Part shown: piece after piece, positions 54,604 to 62,992 of the stretch | How positions within the stretch are numbered: position 1 is the stretch's first letter | Layout: each line of letters opens with the position of its first letter | Assembly: GCA_965662345.1 (NCBI GenBank) | Contig: CBFIHE010000003.1 | Span: 103,944 to 167,943 of the forward strand | From: UBA6049 sp965662345 | GTDB lineage: Bacteria; Bacteroidota; Bacteroidia; Flavobacteriales_G; Salibacteraceae | Length of the DNA stretch: 64,000 bases | Direction: 5' to 3' | The notes under the pieces: generated by a model | What the model saw: only the letters and a program-made list of their open reading frames with translations | What the model was told of the DNA's origin: nothing | The model's database searches: none | Made by a program: the position numbers and the translations under genes

Positions 54604-55283
54604 TGCCGCTTGTCTTCTACAATTTTGCCGTCTTCGAGGGTTATTATCCGCTTTGCGCGATCAATTACGCGTTGGTCGTGCGTAGAGAACAAAAAGGTAA
54701 TGTGCTCCTCTTGGTTCAGGCGGTACATGATGTCTAGAAGGTTTTCGGTTGATTTGGAATCCAAGTTAGCCGTGGGCTCATCTGCCAATACGAATTTGGG
54801 TTTTGAGGCTAAGGCCCTAGCAACGGCCACCCGCTGTTGTTGACCACCAGAGAGTTGTCCCGGGCGGGCATCGGTTTTATCGGCTAGGCCAACTTCTGTC
54901 AAGAGTTTGGTTACCCTCGCTTTGCGTTCATCTTCTGGGCGATTCTGAAGAAGCATGATGAACTCTGTATTCTCATAAGCACTCAAAACGGGAATGAGGT
55001 TATATGCCTGAAACACAAAACCTATGTTGTTCAATCGAAAATCAATCAGTTCTTTATCGTTTAACCCAGCAATGTTGGTGTTGTCTATCCAAACCTCTCC
55101 GGAAGAAGGTACATCCAATCCACCCAACATGTTGAGTAAGGTGGTTTTTCCAGAGCCTGACGGACCTACAATAGCTGTGAATTCGCCCTTTTCTATGGTG
55201 AGGTCAACCGCATTTACAGCCTGAACGGTTAGGTCTCCTGTACCAAAGGTTTTGCTCAATTGCTGTGTTTTTATGATAGACAT
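54600..55283 (-). CDS. LolD-like ABC transporter ATP-binding protein
   Basis: A 227-residue ATPase beginning MSIIKTQQLSKTFGTGDLTV. It has Walker A VGPSGSGKTTLLNMLG, signature [15 protein letters not shown], Walker B FVLADEPTANLDS and the switch His in FLFSTHDQRV. It belongs with the two FtsX-type permeases upstream. The start ATG lies in an 81-bp segment repeated beyond the N run (55417-55497); with the duplicate removed, the gene begins 10 bp after the first permease gene's stop. A read-through version with a second N-terminus would be an assembly artefact. Confidence 0.92.
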   Translation of the reverse strand: MSIIKTQQLSKTFGTGDLTVQAVNAVDLTIEKGEFTAIVGPSGSGKTTLLNMLGGLDVPSSGEVWIDNTNIAGLNDKELIDFRLNNIGFVFQAYNLIPVLSAYENTEFIMLLQNRPEDERKARVTKLLTEVGLADKTDARPGQLSGGQQQRVAVARALASKPKFVLADEPTANLDSKSTENLLDIMYRLNQEEHITFLFSTHDQRVIDRAKRIITLEDGKIVEDKRQ

Positions 55284-55320
55284 GGTTATTGCATTAAAGT
55301 GAACGAATAGATTCAGAAGG
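55240..55320. repeat. Copy 1 of an exact 81-bp duplication at an assembly gap
   Basis: This segment is identical to 55417-55497 on the other side of the N run. It covers the ATPase start and the downstream bases of the permease operon. It is best read as an unmerged contig overlap. Confidence 0.9.
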
Positions 55321-55322
55321 GT

Positions 55323-55416
55323 NNNNNNNNNNNNNNNNNNNNNNNNNNNNNNNNNNNNNNNNNNNNNNNNNNNNNNNNNNNNNNNNNNNNNNNNNNNNNN
55401 NNNNNNNNNNNNNNNN
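55323..55416. other. Assembly gap (94 N), probably closable
   Basis: It is flanked by the two identical 81-bp copies, so the gap probably has no real length. Confidence 0.95.
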
Positions 55417-55497
55417 GTACCAAAGGTTTTGCTCAATTGCTGTGTTTTTATGATAGACATGGTTATTGCATTAAAGTGAACGAATAGATTCAGAAGG
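55417..55497. repeat. Copy 2 of the 81-bp duplication
   Basis: Identical to 55240-55320. It includes a second ATPase start codon (55460) and the end of the first permease gene (its stop at 55471). Confidence 0.9.
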
Positions 55498-56679
55498 ATT
55501 TAGAGACAGGGCTTTGCGTGCGGGGTAAACTGCTGCCAAGAGCGATGCTAGCATAATTCCGGTAAAAATTAAAGGGTAGTAAGAAAGGTCTAATTCTGGG
55601 CGCAATACCACGGCCATTCCAAAAGCCTCCATTCCTTGACCAACGGAAGAAACATCTATCCCTATAGCATTGAAATAGCCAATGCTGAGGTAGCCCAACA
55701 ACAGTCCTGTTGGTCCGCCAACCAATGAGAAGTAAAGCGTTTCCAGCATCACCATGAGGAAGATACGCTGCTTGTTCATTCCAATGGCTTGTAGCATTCC
55801 CAATTCTTTATTGCGTTCCAAAACAGCCATTAGCATGGTGTTGATGATACCAAAAAGCAGTGCCAGAATGATAATCCCGATAAAGATGAAAAGCATCTGT
55901 TCCATCATATCATCGGTATAGCCCAATTCTGGAGAAATTTGTGCCCAATATTCCACCAAGGCACCAGGCAATTCTTGTTGCATGGCATTTGCAACGGGTT
56001 GAGCTTGTGCGATGTCGGGTAAGGTGATAGCCACTTCGTGTATTGGTGCTGAACCGAGCAACCGCTTTAGTGAATTTTGAGGAATAAAGGCGTGCATTTC
56101 ATCAAAGCCCGAGTTAGAGGTCTTGTAAATGCCTACCACTCTGAATGCTCCAGATATGAGTTCATTGTTGGCATCTTGAAAGGTAATAACCACCTTGTTT
56201 CTTACCTGCACATCTAATTTATTGGCGAGCTTTCTGCCAATGAGAATGGGGTTTTTGTAAGCTGCTGTAAAATAGGTCCCTGAATCTATTTGCGAATGAA
56301 TATTCGTTACCGTTTTTTCTTCTTCTGGTAGGATGCCATACACCACTACGCCTTGAGCTTGCTTTGTAGAAGCAATCATTCCCGTAATCTTGGAACGTGC
56401 AGCTGAGCGAGCGCCTTGAGGCAGGTTGAGTTGTTTGAAGTTGTAATAGTCCAACGAATCGGCCATACGTTGGTTTTGGCTGTACTCTCGATTGTGAATT
56501 TGAATATGACTCACATAAGTATCTACCGCATCTTGCAAACGCTGACTGCTCACTCCAAAGCTTAGGCCCATAACCATAATGGCAGACCACATGCCTAAGA
56601 TGATGGATGTAACCACGACTCCTGTGCGCAATTTGTGGCGCATTACATTGCGCCAGGCTATATGAATAATCTTGTTCAT
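55471..56679 (-). CDS. FtsX-type ABC permease (operon permease B)
   Basis: A 402-residue permease. N-terminal helix (LRTGVVVTSIILGMWSAIMV), an extracytoplasmic domain (about 45-265, including YKNPILIGRKLANKLDVQVR and VVITFQDANNELISGAFRVV), and three C-terminal helices with the FtsX/LolC-like core (FIGIIILALLFGIINTMLMA, VLERNKELGMLQAIGMNKQR). It should pair with the second permease as a heterodimer driven by the ATPase, extracting lipidic cargo from the inner membrane, by analogy with LolCE; this is inference. It is 1 bp from the neighbouring permease gene. Confidence 0.9.
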   Translation of the reverse strand: MNKIIHIAWRNVMRHKLRTGVVVTSIILGMWSAIMVMGLSFGVSSQRLQDAVDTYVSHIQIHNREYSQNQRMADSLDYYNFKQLNLPQGARSAARSKITGMIASTKQAQGVVVYGILPEEEKTVTNIHSQIDSGTYFTAAYKNPILIGRKLANKLDVQVRNKVVITFQDANNELISGAFRVVGIYKTSNSGFDEMHAFIPQNSLKRLLGSAPIHEVAITLPDIAQAQPVANAMQQELPGALVEYWAQISPELGYTDDMMEQMLFIFIGIIILALLFGIINTMLMAVLERNKELGMLQAIGMNKQRIFLMVMLETLYFSLVGGPTGLLLGYLSIGYFNAIGIDVSSVGQGMEAFGMAVVLRPELDLSYYPLIFTGIMLASLLAAVYPARKALSLNPSESIRSL

Positions 56680-56680
56680 T

Positions 56681-57895
56681 TTATCCTTTTCTCATGGCTT
56701 CTACTGGTTTTATAAAGGCAATGACTCCAGCTGGATAGAGACTCAGCAAAGCCGATATGGCTAAAATCAACCCTCCGTTGGCAAGCGGAATGGAAAGTCT
56801 CTTGCTTGCCGCCATTACGGGTTCCCATCCGTATTCTTCAATAGCGTTAGCGGCATCGCCTGTAAGCGCAATGGGAAAGTCTGCATAATACACGCAAAGC
56901 GGATAGGCCGCTGCAATACCAACAAGAGTGCCCAACAAGGCTAAAAGCAAGATTTCCAAGAAAACCGTACCCGCTAATTGATAATGGTGCAGACCGATAG
57001 CCAGGGAAACGCCAAACTCGTATTGACGTTCTCCCGTCATCATCAAAATTGTACCGAATATTCCGAAAATCACCACCATGTAAAGGATAGCCGTCATGAT
57101 TACCCCTGATACATTATCAGCTTGTATGGCTTGAACCAATTCAGGCATCAATTCTTGCCAAGGCATTACTTCGTATTCAGTGGCGCTTAGTTTGTTTTTT
57201 AGTTCGGTGGTAATGTTGTTAATGTCATTGCCGCTTTGAGGGTCAATAACCAGAGAGGTGCACATATCAGGCAAGGAGAATAACATTTGCGCATCTGTAA
57301 AGGTCATATACATTAGGCCTGAATTGAGCTGCTTATTTGCAAATTTGGCAATTCCTGACACCGTATACTTGCCAGCAGCGGTTGAGCCATATCGCCCTTG
57401 CCCCAATGTTACCAAGGTATCTCTGGGTTGAACATTCAGAAATCGAGCCAATTCCGTTCCCAATAGAACTTCACCTGGTTGAGGTGCGGTGCCTTTCGTT
57501 AGTTTGGATGCAAAATCTTGCAACTCCTCTTCATTTTTTGGGTCTAATCCAATAATCTGTACTCCTTTGGTAGCCACATCTGATGCTACAAGCGCATAGC
57601 TTTCTATTCTTGGGTAGACGGCAAAATCAGAGTTAGTAGCGTGCGTAATTTCGTGTAAACTATCGCTGAGAAACAGAGCATTGTCAAGCGTTGGGTCTTC
57701 TTGATAGCCTGTTGTTTGGATACGCGCAAAGCCAGTGGTTGACCGTACCACGGTGCTAATCATTCGATCATAAGTACCCAGTTGGAAACTGCGCTGCACC
57801 GTTGCCAGGAATACGGCAAAGAAGATGGAAGCCATAGTAATGAGCGACCTGCGTTTATTGCGCCATATGTTCCGCCATGCGAGCTTGAAGAGCAT
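56681..57895 (-). CDS. FtsX-type ABC permease (operon permease A)
   Basis: A 404-residue permease with the same layout as its partner: N-terminal helix (RSLITMASIFFAVFLATVQR), a periplasmic domain with PGEVLLGTELARFLNVQPRD and GKYTVSGIAKFANKQLNSGL, then three C-terminal helices (IMTAILYMVVIFGIFGTILM; YEFGVSLAIGLHHYQLAGTV). It differs clearly from the second permease, which fits a heterodimer like LolC/LolE. It lies 1 bp after the LolA-like gene. Confidence 0.9.
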   Translation of the reverse strand: MLFKLAWRNIWRNKRRSLITMASIFFAVFLATVQRSFQLGTYDRMISTVVRSTTGFARIQTTGYQEDPTLDNALFLSDSLHEITHATNSDFAVYPRIESYALVASDVATKGVQIIGLDPKNEEELQDFASKLTKGTAPQPGEVLLGTELARFLNVQPRDTLVTLGQGRYGSTAAGKYTVSGIAKFANKQLNSGLMYMTFTDAQMLFSLPDMCTSLVIDPQSGNDINNITTELKNKLSATEYEVMPWQELMPELVQAIQADNVSGVIMTAILYMVVIFGIFGTILMMTGERQYEFGVSLAIGLHHYQLAGTVFLEILLLALLGTLVGIAAAYPLCVYYADFPIALTGDAANAIEEYGWEPVMAASKRLSIPLANGGLILAISALLSLYPAGVIAFIKPVEAMRKG

Positions 57896-57896
57896 A

Positions 57897-58637
57897 TCAA
57901 CGTGCGTTTTTCATGTTTCTCACCGTAAAGAAATCATCTGTTATTTCTTCATCAAAAACCAAAGCATTGTAAGTCATTACTGTTTTCTGTCCAGGTTTTT
58001 CCAAGGGTATCATTTCCATTACCGAGGGAAGAAGTTTACCACCAAACTCTATTGGCTTGTAAGCCTTCATTACGTTAATGAGGAAATCATCTTCGTCATA
58101 AAATTCTGTTTTCAACTGCATGAAGTTGTCTTTTTCAACCCAAAGGATCACCTTGCCCCATACAACAGCAGCCTCTTCTTTGGGTGTTAGTATGATTTTG
58201 TGGCATGCATACCCAGCTACGGTTTCTTCTCCAGCTAACTGGTGATTGTAGTCTACCACTATACTGCTTTGCTTTACTAGATCATCATTGGTGAAATCAG
58301 TACCCATCCAATTCTGAGTCATCATAGAAGGAGGTAGCTTAATGGTGCGTTCAATGGTGGGTACCCAGTTCCAAATTTCTTTGTCGCGTTTTAAAAATGT
58401 GGTACCCGCATCTTTTTTAGGTGTTTCAATAATTACAAGAGAATAGTCATCTCCTTTGCTCCACATGCGAGTTCGCATTTCACGCGTGTATTTGGGCCGA
58501 ACAATAGAAATAGTAACCGTGGCTTTAGAGGTTTTTCCTTTGAAACGCTCATCGGCCTTGCGCACTATTTCCGTGGCATCTTGTCCTAATGCGCTAAAGC
58601 TCAGGAGGAGCGTTAGTATTGCTAGAAAGTTTTTCAT
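57897..58637 (-). CDS. Outer membrane lipoprotein-sorting protein, LolA-like
   Basis: 246 residues. Signal peptide MKNFLAILTLLLSFSALGQ, then a periplasmic domain of the LolA-like sorting-protein group (ATEIVRKADERFKGKTSKAT, FLKRDKEIWNWVPTIERTIK, PSMMTQNWMGTDFTNDDLVK). The length exceeds that of LolA itself (about 180-200 mature residues), so it is a paralogue or cargo-specific carrier, not the housekeeping LolA. It heads the operon of two permeases, an ATPase and a barrel, and should carry cargo across the periplasm. Confidence 0.88.
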   Translation of the reverse strand: MKNFLAILTLLLSFSALGQDATEIVRKADERFKGKTSKATVTISIVRPKYTREMRTRMWSKGDDYSLVIIETPKKDAGTTFLKRDKEIWNWVPTIERTIKLPPSMMTQNWMGTDFTNDDLVKQSSIVVDYNHQLAGEETVAGYACHKIILTPKEEAAVVWGKVILWVEKDNFMQLKTEFYDEDDFLINVMKAYKPIEFGGKLLPSVMEMIPLEKPGQKTVMTYNALVFDEEITDDFFTVRNMKNAR

Positions 58638-58646
58638 GATTCGGGT

Positions 58647-58745
58647 NNNNNNNNNNNNNNNNNNNNNNNNNNNNNNNNNNNNNNNNNNNNNNNNNNNNNN
58701 NNNNNNNNNNNNNNNNNNNNNNNNNNNNNNNNNNNNNNNNNNNNN
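58647..58745. other. Assembly gap (99 N), length too short
   Basis: It hides the promoter region of the LolA-like operon and the first 65 or so codons of lepA. The space between the two genes is too small for this (see findings). Confidence 0.95.
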
Positions 58746-58747
58746 AC

Positions 58748-60340
58748 GAGGGTGAAGATTATGTGTTAAACCTCATTGATACCCCAGGGCACGTAGACTT
58801 TTCGTATGAAGTATCTCGTTCTATTGCAGCTTGTGAGGGAGCTTTGTTGATTGTAGATGCCACACAGGGCATACAAGCACAAACTATTTCAAATCTCTAC
58901 TTGGCATTGGAGCATGATTTGGAAATCATTCCCGTACTGAATAAAATGGACCTCCCATCGGCTATGCCGGAAGAGGTAAGCGACCAAATTGTAGATTTAA
59001 TTGGTTGTGATTATGAAGATATTCTCCAGGCATCTGGAAAGACTGGTGAAGGAGTTGATTCTGTATTAGATGCAATCATAAACCGTATACCTTCACCAAA
59101 AGGTAATCTCGATGCACCCTTGAGAGCCATGATTTTTGATTCGGTATTCAATCCGTTTAGAGGAATCATTGCTTACTACCGTGTGTTTGATGGAAAAATC
59201 AACAAGCGCGATTTGGTGAAATTTGTAAATACTGGTAAACAGTACGGAGCCGATGAAATTGGTGTGTTGAAACTCAATCAAGAAACACGCGATACTGTTG
59301 AGGCAGGAGATGTAGGCTACATTATTTCTGGTATTAAAGTAGCTCGTGAGGTAAAAGTGGGCGATACCATTACGCATGTAGAACGGCCAACCGAAGAAAT
59401 TGTAAAAGGGTTTGAAGATGTTAAACCTATGGTTTTTGCTGGTATTTACCCTGTAGATACAGATGAATACGAAGAGCTGCGTGAGTCTATGGAAAAGCTT
59501 CAATTAAATGATGCTTCTCTCACGTTTGAACCAGAATCATCTGCTGCATTAGGTTTTGGTTTCCGATGCGGGTTCTTGGGGATGCTCCACATGGAGATTA
59601 TTCAAGAGCGCTTAGAACGCGAGTTCAACATGACGGTGATTACCACCGTGCCCAATGTATCCTATTTTGCCACTACTACAGATGGCGAAACACATAAAGT
59701 TACCAACCCAAGTGAACTCCCAGAGCCTGCAACATTGGCACACGTAGAGGAGCCATTCATTTCTGCACAAATCATTACCAAATCAGATTTTGTGGGTCAG
59801 GTAATGACACTTTGTATAGAAAAGCGCGGTATTCTTAAAACGCAAAACTACCTTACTACAGATCGTGTTGAGATCATCTTTGAAATGCCATTGGCAGAAA
59901 TCGTTTTTGATTTCTACGACAGATTAAAAACTGTTTCTAAAGGGTATGCCTCTTTCGATTACCACCCGATAGAATACCGTCAATCGCATTTGGTGAAAGT
60001 AGATATACTCCTGAATGGAGACCAAGTAGATGCCCTTTCTGCTTTGATTCATAGAGACAATGCGTATACCATTGGTAAGAAAATCTGCACCAAACTACGT
60101 GAGCTAATCCCAAGGCAGCAGTTTGAAATTGCCATTCAAGCAGCAATAGGTTCTAAAATCATTGCGCGTGAAACAGTAAAGGCGCTTAGAAAAGATGTTA
60201 CTGCCAAATGTTACGGAGGTGATATCTCTCGTAAACGTAAGCTTTTGGAAAAGCAGAAAAAAGGGAAGAAGCGCATGCGCCAAGTAGGTAATGTTGAGGT
60301 GCCTCAAAGTGCGTTTATGGCCGTTCTGCAGCTAGACTAA
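58748..60340 (+). CDS. lepA: Elongation factor 4 (LepA), 5' end lost in gap
   Basis: About 530 residues of EF4, a ribosome-associated GTPase that promotes back-translocation and aids ribosome biogenesis. The first readable residues ([20 protein letters not shown]) align with residue 67 or so of the E. coli protein, so the P-loop and switch I are missing. G3 is DTPGH, G4 NKMD ([12 protein letters not shown]), and G5 lies near ASGKTGEGV. The late domains end in the usual [20 protein letters not shown] and [15 protein letters not shown]. An apparent GTG start at 58763 is not real. Confidence 0.95.
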   Translation, partial: EGEDYVLNLIDTPGHVDFSYEVSRSIAACEGALLIVDATQGIQAQTISNLYLALEHDLEIIPVLNKMDLPSAMPEEVSDQIVDLIGCDYEDILQASGKTGEGVDSVLDAIINRIPSPKGNLDAPLRAMIFDSVFNPFRGIIAYYRVFDGKINKRDLVKFVNTGKQYGADEIGVLKLNQETRDTVEAGDVGYIISGIKVAREVKVGDTITHVERPTEEIVKGFEDVKPMVFAGIYPVDTDEYEELRESMEKLQLNDASLTFEPESSAALGFGFRCGFLGMLHMEIIQERLEREFNMTVITTVPNVSYFATTTDGETHKVTNPSELPEPATLAHVEEPFISAQIITKSDFVGQVMTLCIEKRGILKTQNYLTTDRVEIIFEMPLAEIVFDFYDRLKTVSKGYASFDYHPIEYRQSHLVKVDILLNGDQVDALSALIHRDNAYTIGKKICTKLRELIPRQQFEIAIQAAIGSKIIARETVKALRKDVTAKCYGGDISRKRKLLEKQKKGKKRMRQVGNVEVPQSAFMAVLQLD

Positions 60341-60382
60341 TTGCCGCTTGTCTAACTTTTTTGAATTTTTTCCGGTGGGTGT

Positions 60383-60409
60383 TGTAACTTTCGGTGAGGC
60401 TTGTGCGTC
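60383..60409 (+). promoter_or_regulatory. Candidate ECF-type promoter of the sigma factor gene
   Basis: TGTAAC (60383-60388), 16 bp, GCGTC (60405-60409). The same element stands before the barrel gene at 61940. The layout fits ECF sigma promoters (AAC-type -35, CGTC-type -10). Transcription would start near 60415-60420, just before the TTG at 60431. Confidence 0.7.
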
Positions 60410-60430
60410 ACACACCCAAACAACACCAAG

Positions 60431-60910
60431 TTGAATCTTCAAGCATATAACCAAGTAGTTAACGATTACGCAGACAATGTGTACCGCTTTTTGCGGTCTA
60501 TGGTGTGTGACGAAATGTTGGCGCAAGACTTGGTTCAAGACACTTTTGAAAAGCTTTGGAAGAACAAAGACTCCGTAAATCCAGAGAAGGCAAGGTCTTG
60601 GTTGTTCACCACCGCCCAACGTGCATGGATAGATCATTTGCGAAGAGCCAAAAAGCAAGGCGATTGGGAAGAGGTGCAAGAGCCAGAGGTGAATCACGGG
60701 TACAGTGATTTACAGGAGATTTTGCACCGTGCATTGAACACGCTACCCGATGTTCAAAAGCAAGTGGTTTTACTGCGAGACTACGAAGGGTATGATTACA
60801 AAGAAATAGGAGAAATCACGGGCTTGAGCGAGTCTCAAGTCAAGGTGTACATCTTTAGAGCGCGCAAGGCCTTAAAGCAATACATCGGTAAAACGGAGTA
60901 TGTGCTATGA
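60431..60910 (+). CDS. ECF-type RNA polymerase sigma factor
   Basis: A 159-residue sigma-70 family factor. Region 2 is seen in LAQDLVQDTFEKLWKNKD and ARSWLFTTAQRAWIDHLR, and region 4 in LPDVQKQVVLLRDYEGYDYK and LSESQVKVYIFRARKALKQY. The start is a TTG at 60431 (LNLQAYNQVVNDY), the position at which such factors normally begin. A TTG 30 bp upstream lies inside the candidate promoter and can be excluded. The gene overlaps the next by 4 bp (ATGA), as is usual for a sigma and its anti-sigma. Confidence 0.9.
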   Translation: MNLQAYNQVVNDYADNVYRFLRSMVCDEMLAQDLVQDTFEKLWKNKDSVNPEKARSWLFTTAQRAWIDHLRRAKKQGDWEEVQEPEVNHGYSDLQEILHRALNTLPDVQKQVVLLRDYEGYDYKEIGEITGLSESQVKVYIFRARKALKQYIGKTEYVL

Positions 60911-61926
60911 GAATTACGGTAGAAAATTACGAAGCGTACTTGCTAGATGCTCTGGAAGGGAAATTGAATCCTGCAGAAGAAGCTGCGTTGCAGTTATTTT
61001 TTCAAGCTCATCCAGAATTAGATGAGGGCCAAGAGTTGCAAGAGGCAATGCCGATGCTAGAGGCGCAAGAACAGACTGCGTTCAATAAAGAGCATTTATT
61101 TAAAGGTGCTGAGCCTGTTGGTTTTGTGCATGCCGGGAACTATGAAGATGCGTTTGTTTCTTCCGTAGAAGGTTTGCTTACCGATGACGAAGAAGTGCAA
61201 TTGGAGGCGTTTATCCGTACCAATCCGCATTTAGAGCGAGATGCCAAACTTTACGGCTTAACCAAACTAGCCCCAGCAGAGGTTACTCTTCCTAATAGGG
61301 AAAAGTTGAAGAAAACTGCGGTTGTTGTGCCGTTGTTCAAGCCGCAAAACGTGCTTCGCTATGCCGCTGCCGTAGCCTTGCTGATTATTGGATTATCTGG
61401 TTGGTGGTTCTCCTCTAAAACGAAAACGGGAGTATATAGTCCACGCATGGCAAATGTAGCACTAAATACGCAAACGCATAGCGATGGTGTATTTCGCATA
61501 ACTCAGAGCAAAAACACAAATGATGCACTACCATCTGAGTCGCTTACCCCATCACGGCAGGTAAGTAATCAAATCCAAAATCAAGAGTTGCTTGCAGAAG
61601 CACCGGTGAGCATTCAACCGAAGTCAACATCGGCTTTGCCAGTTGAAACTTCTGCGGAATTAAGAGAAACCACAGTTCCCGAGTTTCATATTGAAGCATC
61701 TCAAGACGAACCACGCTCTTTCTTTGCGGGATTAATAGATGAGGTTAAGGAGCGCCTTCCGAAGCGCCAAACGGATGAACCGCTTTTTGCCAAAGCAACG
61801 GAACCAGTGCTTGATGCCGTAAACCAAACCATACGTTATGAAAACTCAGAATCAGACTCGTTAAATCGCAAAGGATGGATGCTAACCTTGGGTCCGGTTA
61901 CCCTGTCTAGAGTGCGTTACGAATAA
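60907..61926 (+). CDS. Putative anti-sigma factor, single-pass membrane protein
   Basis: 339 residues. The N-terminal 145 residues are soluble and hydrophilic (ENYEAYLLDALEGKLNPAEE, with an internal repeat EGLLTDDEEVQLEAFIRTNP that resembles the first motif). One hydrophobic helix follows at about 149-167 (RYAAAVALLIIGLSGWWF), then a long polar extracytoplasmic region rich in Ser, Thr, Pro and Gln. This topology, with the overlap with the sigma gene, fits an anti-sigma factor, although no ZAS-type zinc motif is visible. The duplicated N-terminal motif may mean two sigma-binding segments. Family not assigned by name. Confidence 0.72.
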   Translation: MRITVENYEAYLLDALEGKLNPAEEAALQLFFQAHPELDEGQELQEAMPMLEAQEQTAFNKEHLFKGAEPVGFVHAGNYEDAFVSSVEGLLTDDEEVQLEAFIRTNPHLERDAKLYGLTKLAPAEVTLPNREKLKKTAVVVPLFKPQNVLRYAAAVALLIIGLSGWWFSSKTKTGVYSPRMANVALNTQTHSDGVFRITQSKNTNDALPSESLTPSRQVSNQIQNQELLAEAPVSIQPKSTSALPVETSAELRETTVPEFHIEASQDEPRSFFAGLIDEVKERLPKRQTDEPLFAKATEPVLDAVNQTIRYENSESDSLNRKGWMLTLGPVTLSRVRYE

Positions 61927-61939
61927 AGTTTATTTACTG

Positions 61940-61966
61940 TGTAACAAATGAGATGTATGATGCGTC
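61940..61966 (+). promoter_or_regulatory. Candidate ECF-type promoter of the barrel gene
   Basis: TGTAAC (61940-61945), 16 bp, GCGTC (61962-61966): the same boxes and spacing as before the sigma gene. The ATG at 62004 is 37 bp downstream, leaving a leader of roughly 30 nt. Confidence 0.7.
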
Positions 61967-62003
61967 TCACATAAAACAAGACTCAACAATTAAATTAAAA
62001 GTG

Positions 62004-62891
62004 ATGAAAAAGTGGATGATTACTACAGCCTTAGCCCTTACTACAGTCTTTGCTTTGGCTCAAGAAGAGGTTCCTGAACCACCTGCTCCCGAGCAGCCAA
62101 AAAGTAAAACGGGAGATACTACCCGCATAAAAATTGGAGGTAAGGAAATGGTATTGGTGAATGATGGTGATGATATGAATGTGTATCAAACAGCCGATAC
62201 CACTAAGGTTAAGAAATCGAGTAATGTTACGGTTTCGGTTTTTGGAACTGGTCGAAACAGAGTATTTCAGGGTATAGAGTTTGGTTTCAGTGGATTTAGT
62301 TATTCAGAAGACTTCAATACAGATGTTCCAAACGGAATGGATGCTTGGGAGGTAGACGTGCCTAACTCCATCAACTGGGCCATTAACCCCTTTGAAGTAG
62401 ATGTTCGTATTATCAACGAATACGTTAAATTTTCTACAGGTTTGGGATACAATGTGCGCAACTTTTCATTGCGGAATAACTACGATATTTACAAAGATGG
62501 TGCTGGCGATACCATAGCTTGGTCTCCTAGTGCTAACGACCTAGAAAAGAATCGCTTTAGAGTGGGTTATTTAACCATTCCAGCCATGTTGCACTTTAAT
62601 ACCAGTAAGAACGCAGAGAAGTCGTTTCGCATAGGTGCTGGTGTACAAGGTGGAATGCGTTTGTTTCAAACATATCGCTGGAAATACTTTGAAGATGGGC
62701 AGAAGCACAAAGGAAATGTGAACAAAAGCTGGGAAACCAATTTCTTGACGCTAGATGCTCGTGCTATCGTTGGGTACGGTGGAATTAACTTGTATGCTAC
62801 TTATGCGTTAACACCACTCTTTGATACAAATCATGGACCAGAGCTATACCCCTTCACTATAGGAATTACATTTGTAAATGTTTGGGATTAA
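62004..62891 (+). CDS. Outer membrane beta-barrel protein (porin-like), candidate sigma regulon member
   Basis: 295 residues with signal peptide MKKWMITTALALTTVFALAQ, a Pro/Glu-rich linker (EEVPEPPAPEQPKSKTGDTT), and a barrel-like part with alternating hydrophobic strands (GIEFGFSGFSYSEDFNTDVP, VKFSTGLGYNVRNFSLRNNY, IVGYGGINLYATYALTPLFD). It ends in a short polar tail (GITFVNVWD). I chose the ATG at 62004, which begins the signal peptide; an earlier in-frame ATG at 61953 lies inside the candidate promoter. The family is the generic outer-membrane barrel group of Bacteroidota; function unknown. Confidence 0.82.
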   Translation: MKKWMITTALALTTVFALAQEEVPEPPAPEQPKSKTGDTTRIKIGGKEMVLVNDGDDMNVYQTADTTKVKKSSNVTVSVFGTGRNRVFQGIEFGFSGFSYSEDFNTDVPNGMDAWEVDVPNSINWAINPFEVDVRIINEYVKFSTGLGYNVRNFSLRNNYDIYKDGAGDTIAWSPSANDLEKNRFRVGYLTIPAMLHFNTSKNAEKSFRIGAGVQGGMRLFQTYRWKYFEDGQKHKGNVNKSWETNFLTLDARAIVGYGGINLYATYALTPLFDTNHGPELYPFTIGITFVNVWD

Positions 62892-62912
62892 ATCTATTGC
62901 GCTGCCATAGAC

Positions 62913-62948
62913 AAACCCCCAGCTTAGGAAACTAGGCTGGGGTTTTTT
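62913..62948 (+). terminator. Terminator after the barrel gene
   Basis: AAACCCCCAGC and GCTGGGGTTT pair (one unpaired C) and are followed by a T run. Confidence 0.85.
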
Positions 62949-62992
62949 GTTATGTTCGCTTATAACTTCAAACAACTAATTATTTAATTCCT

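Noticed and set aside
54600..55460. ATPase with a duplicated N-terminus
   Set aside because: The extra start is in the second copy of the 81-bp assembly duplication. The true gene begins at 55283.
58763..60340. LepA start at a GTG at 58763
   Set aside because: The residues before it (EGEDY) also match the family, and the P-loop is missing, so the start is in the gap.
60378..60427. Inverted repeat GGTGTTGT ... ACAACACC around the sigma promoter
   Set aside because: Arms of only 8 bp with a loop of 34 bp. It may be an operator but could be chance; not enough to call.
60401..60910. Earlier TTG start of the sigma factor
   Set aside because: It lies inside the GCGTC promoter region. The next TTG (60431) matches the family N-terminus.
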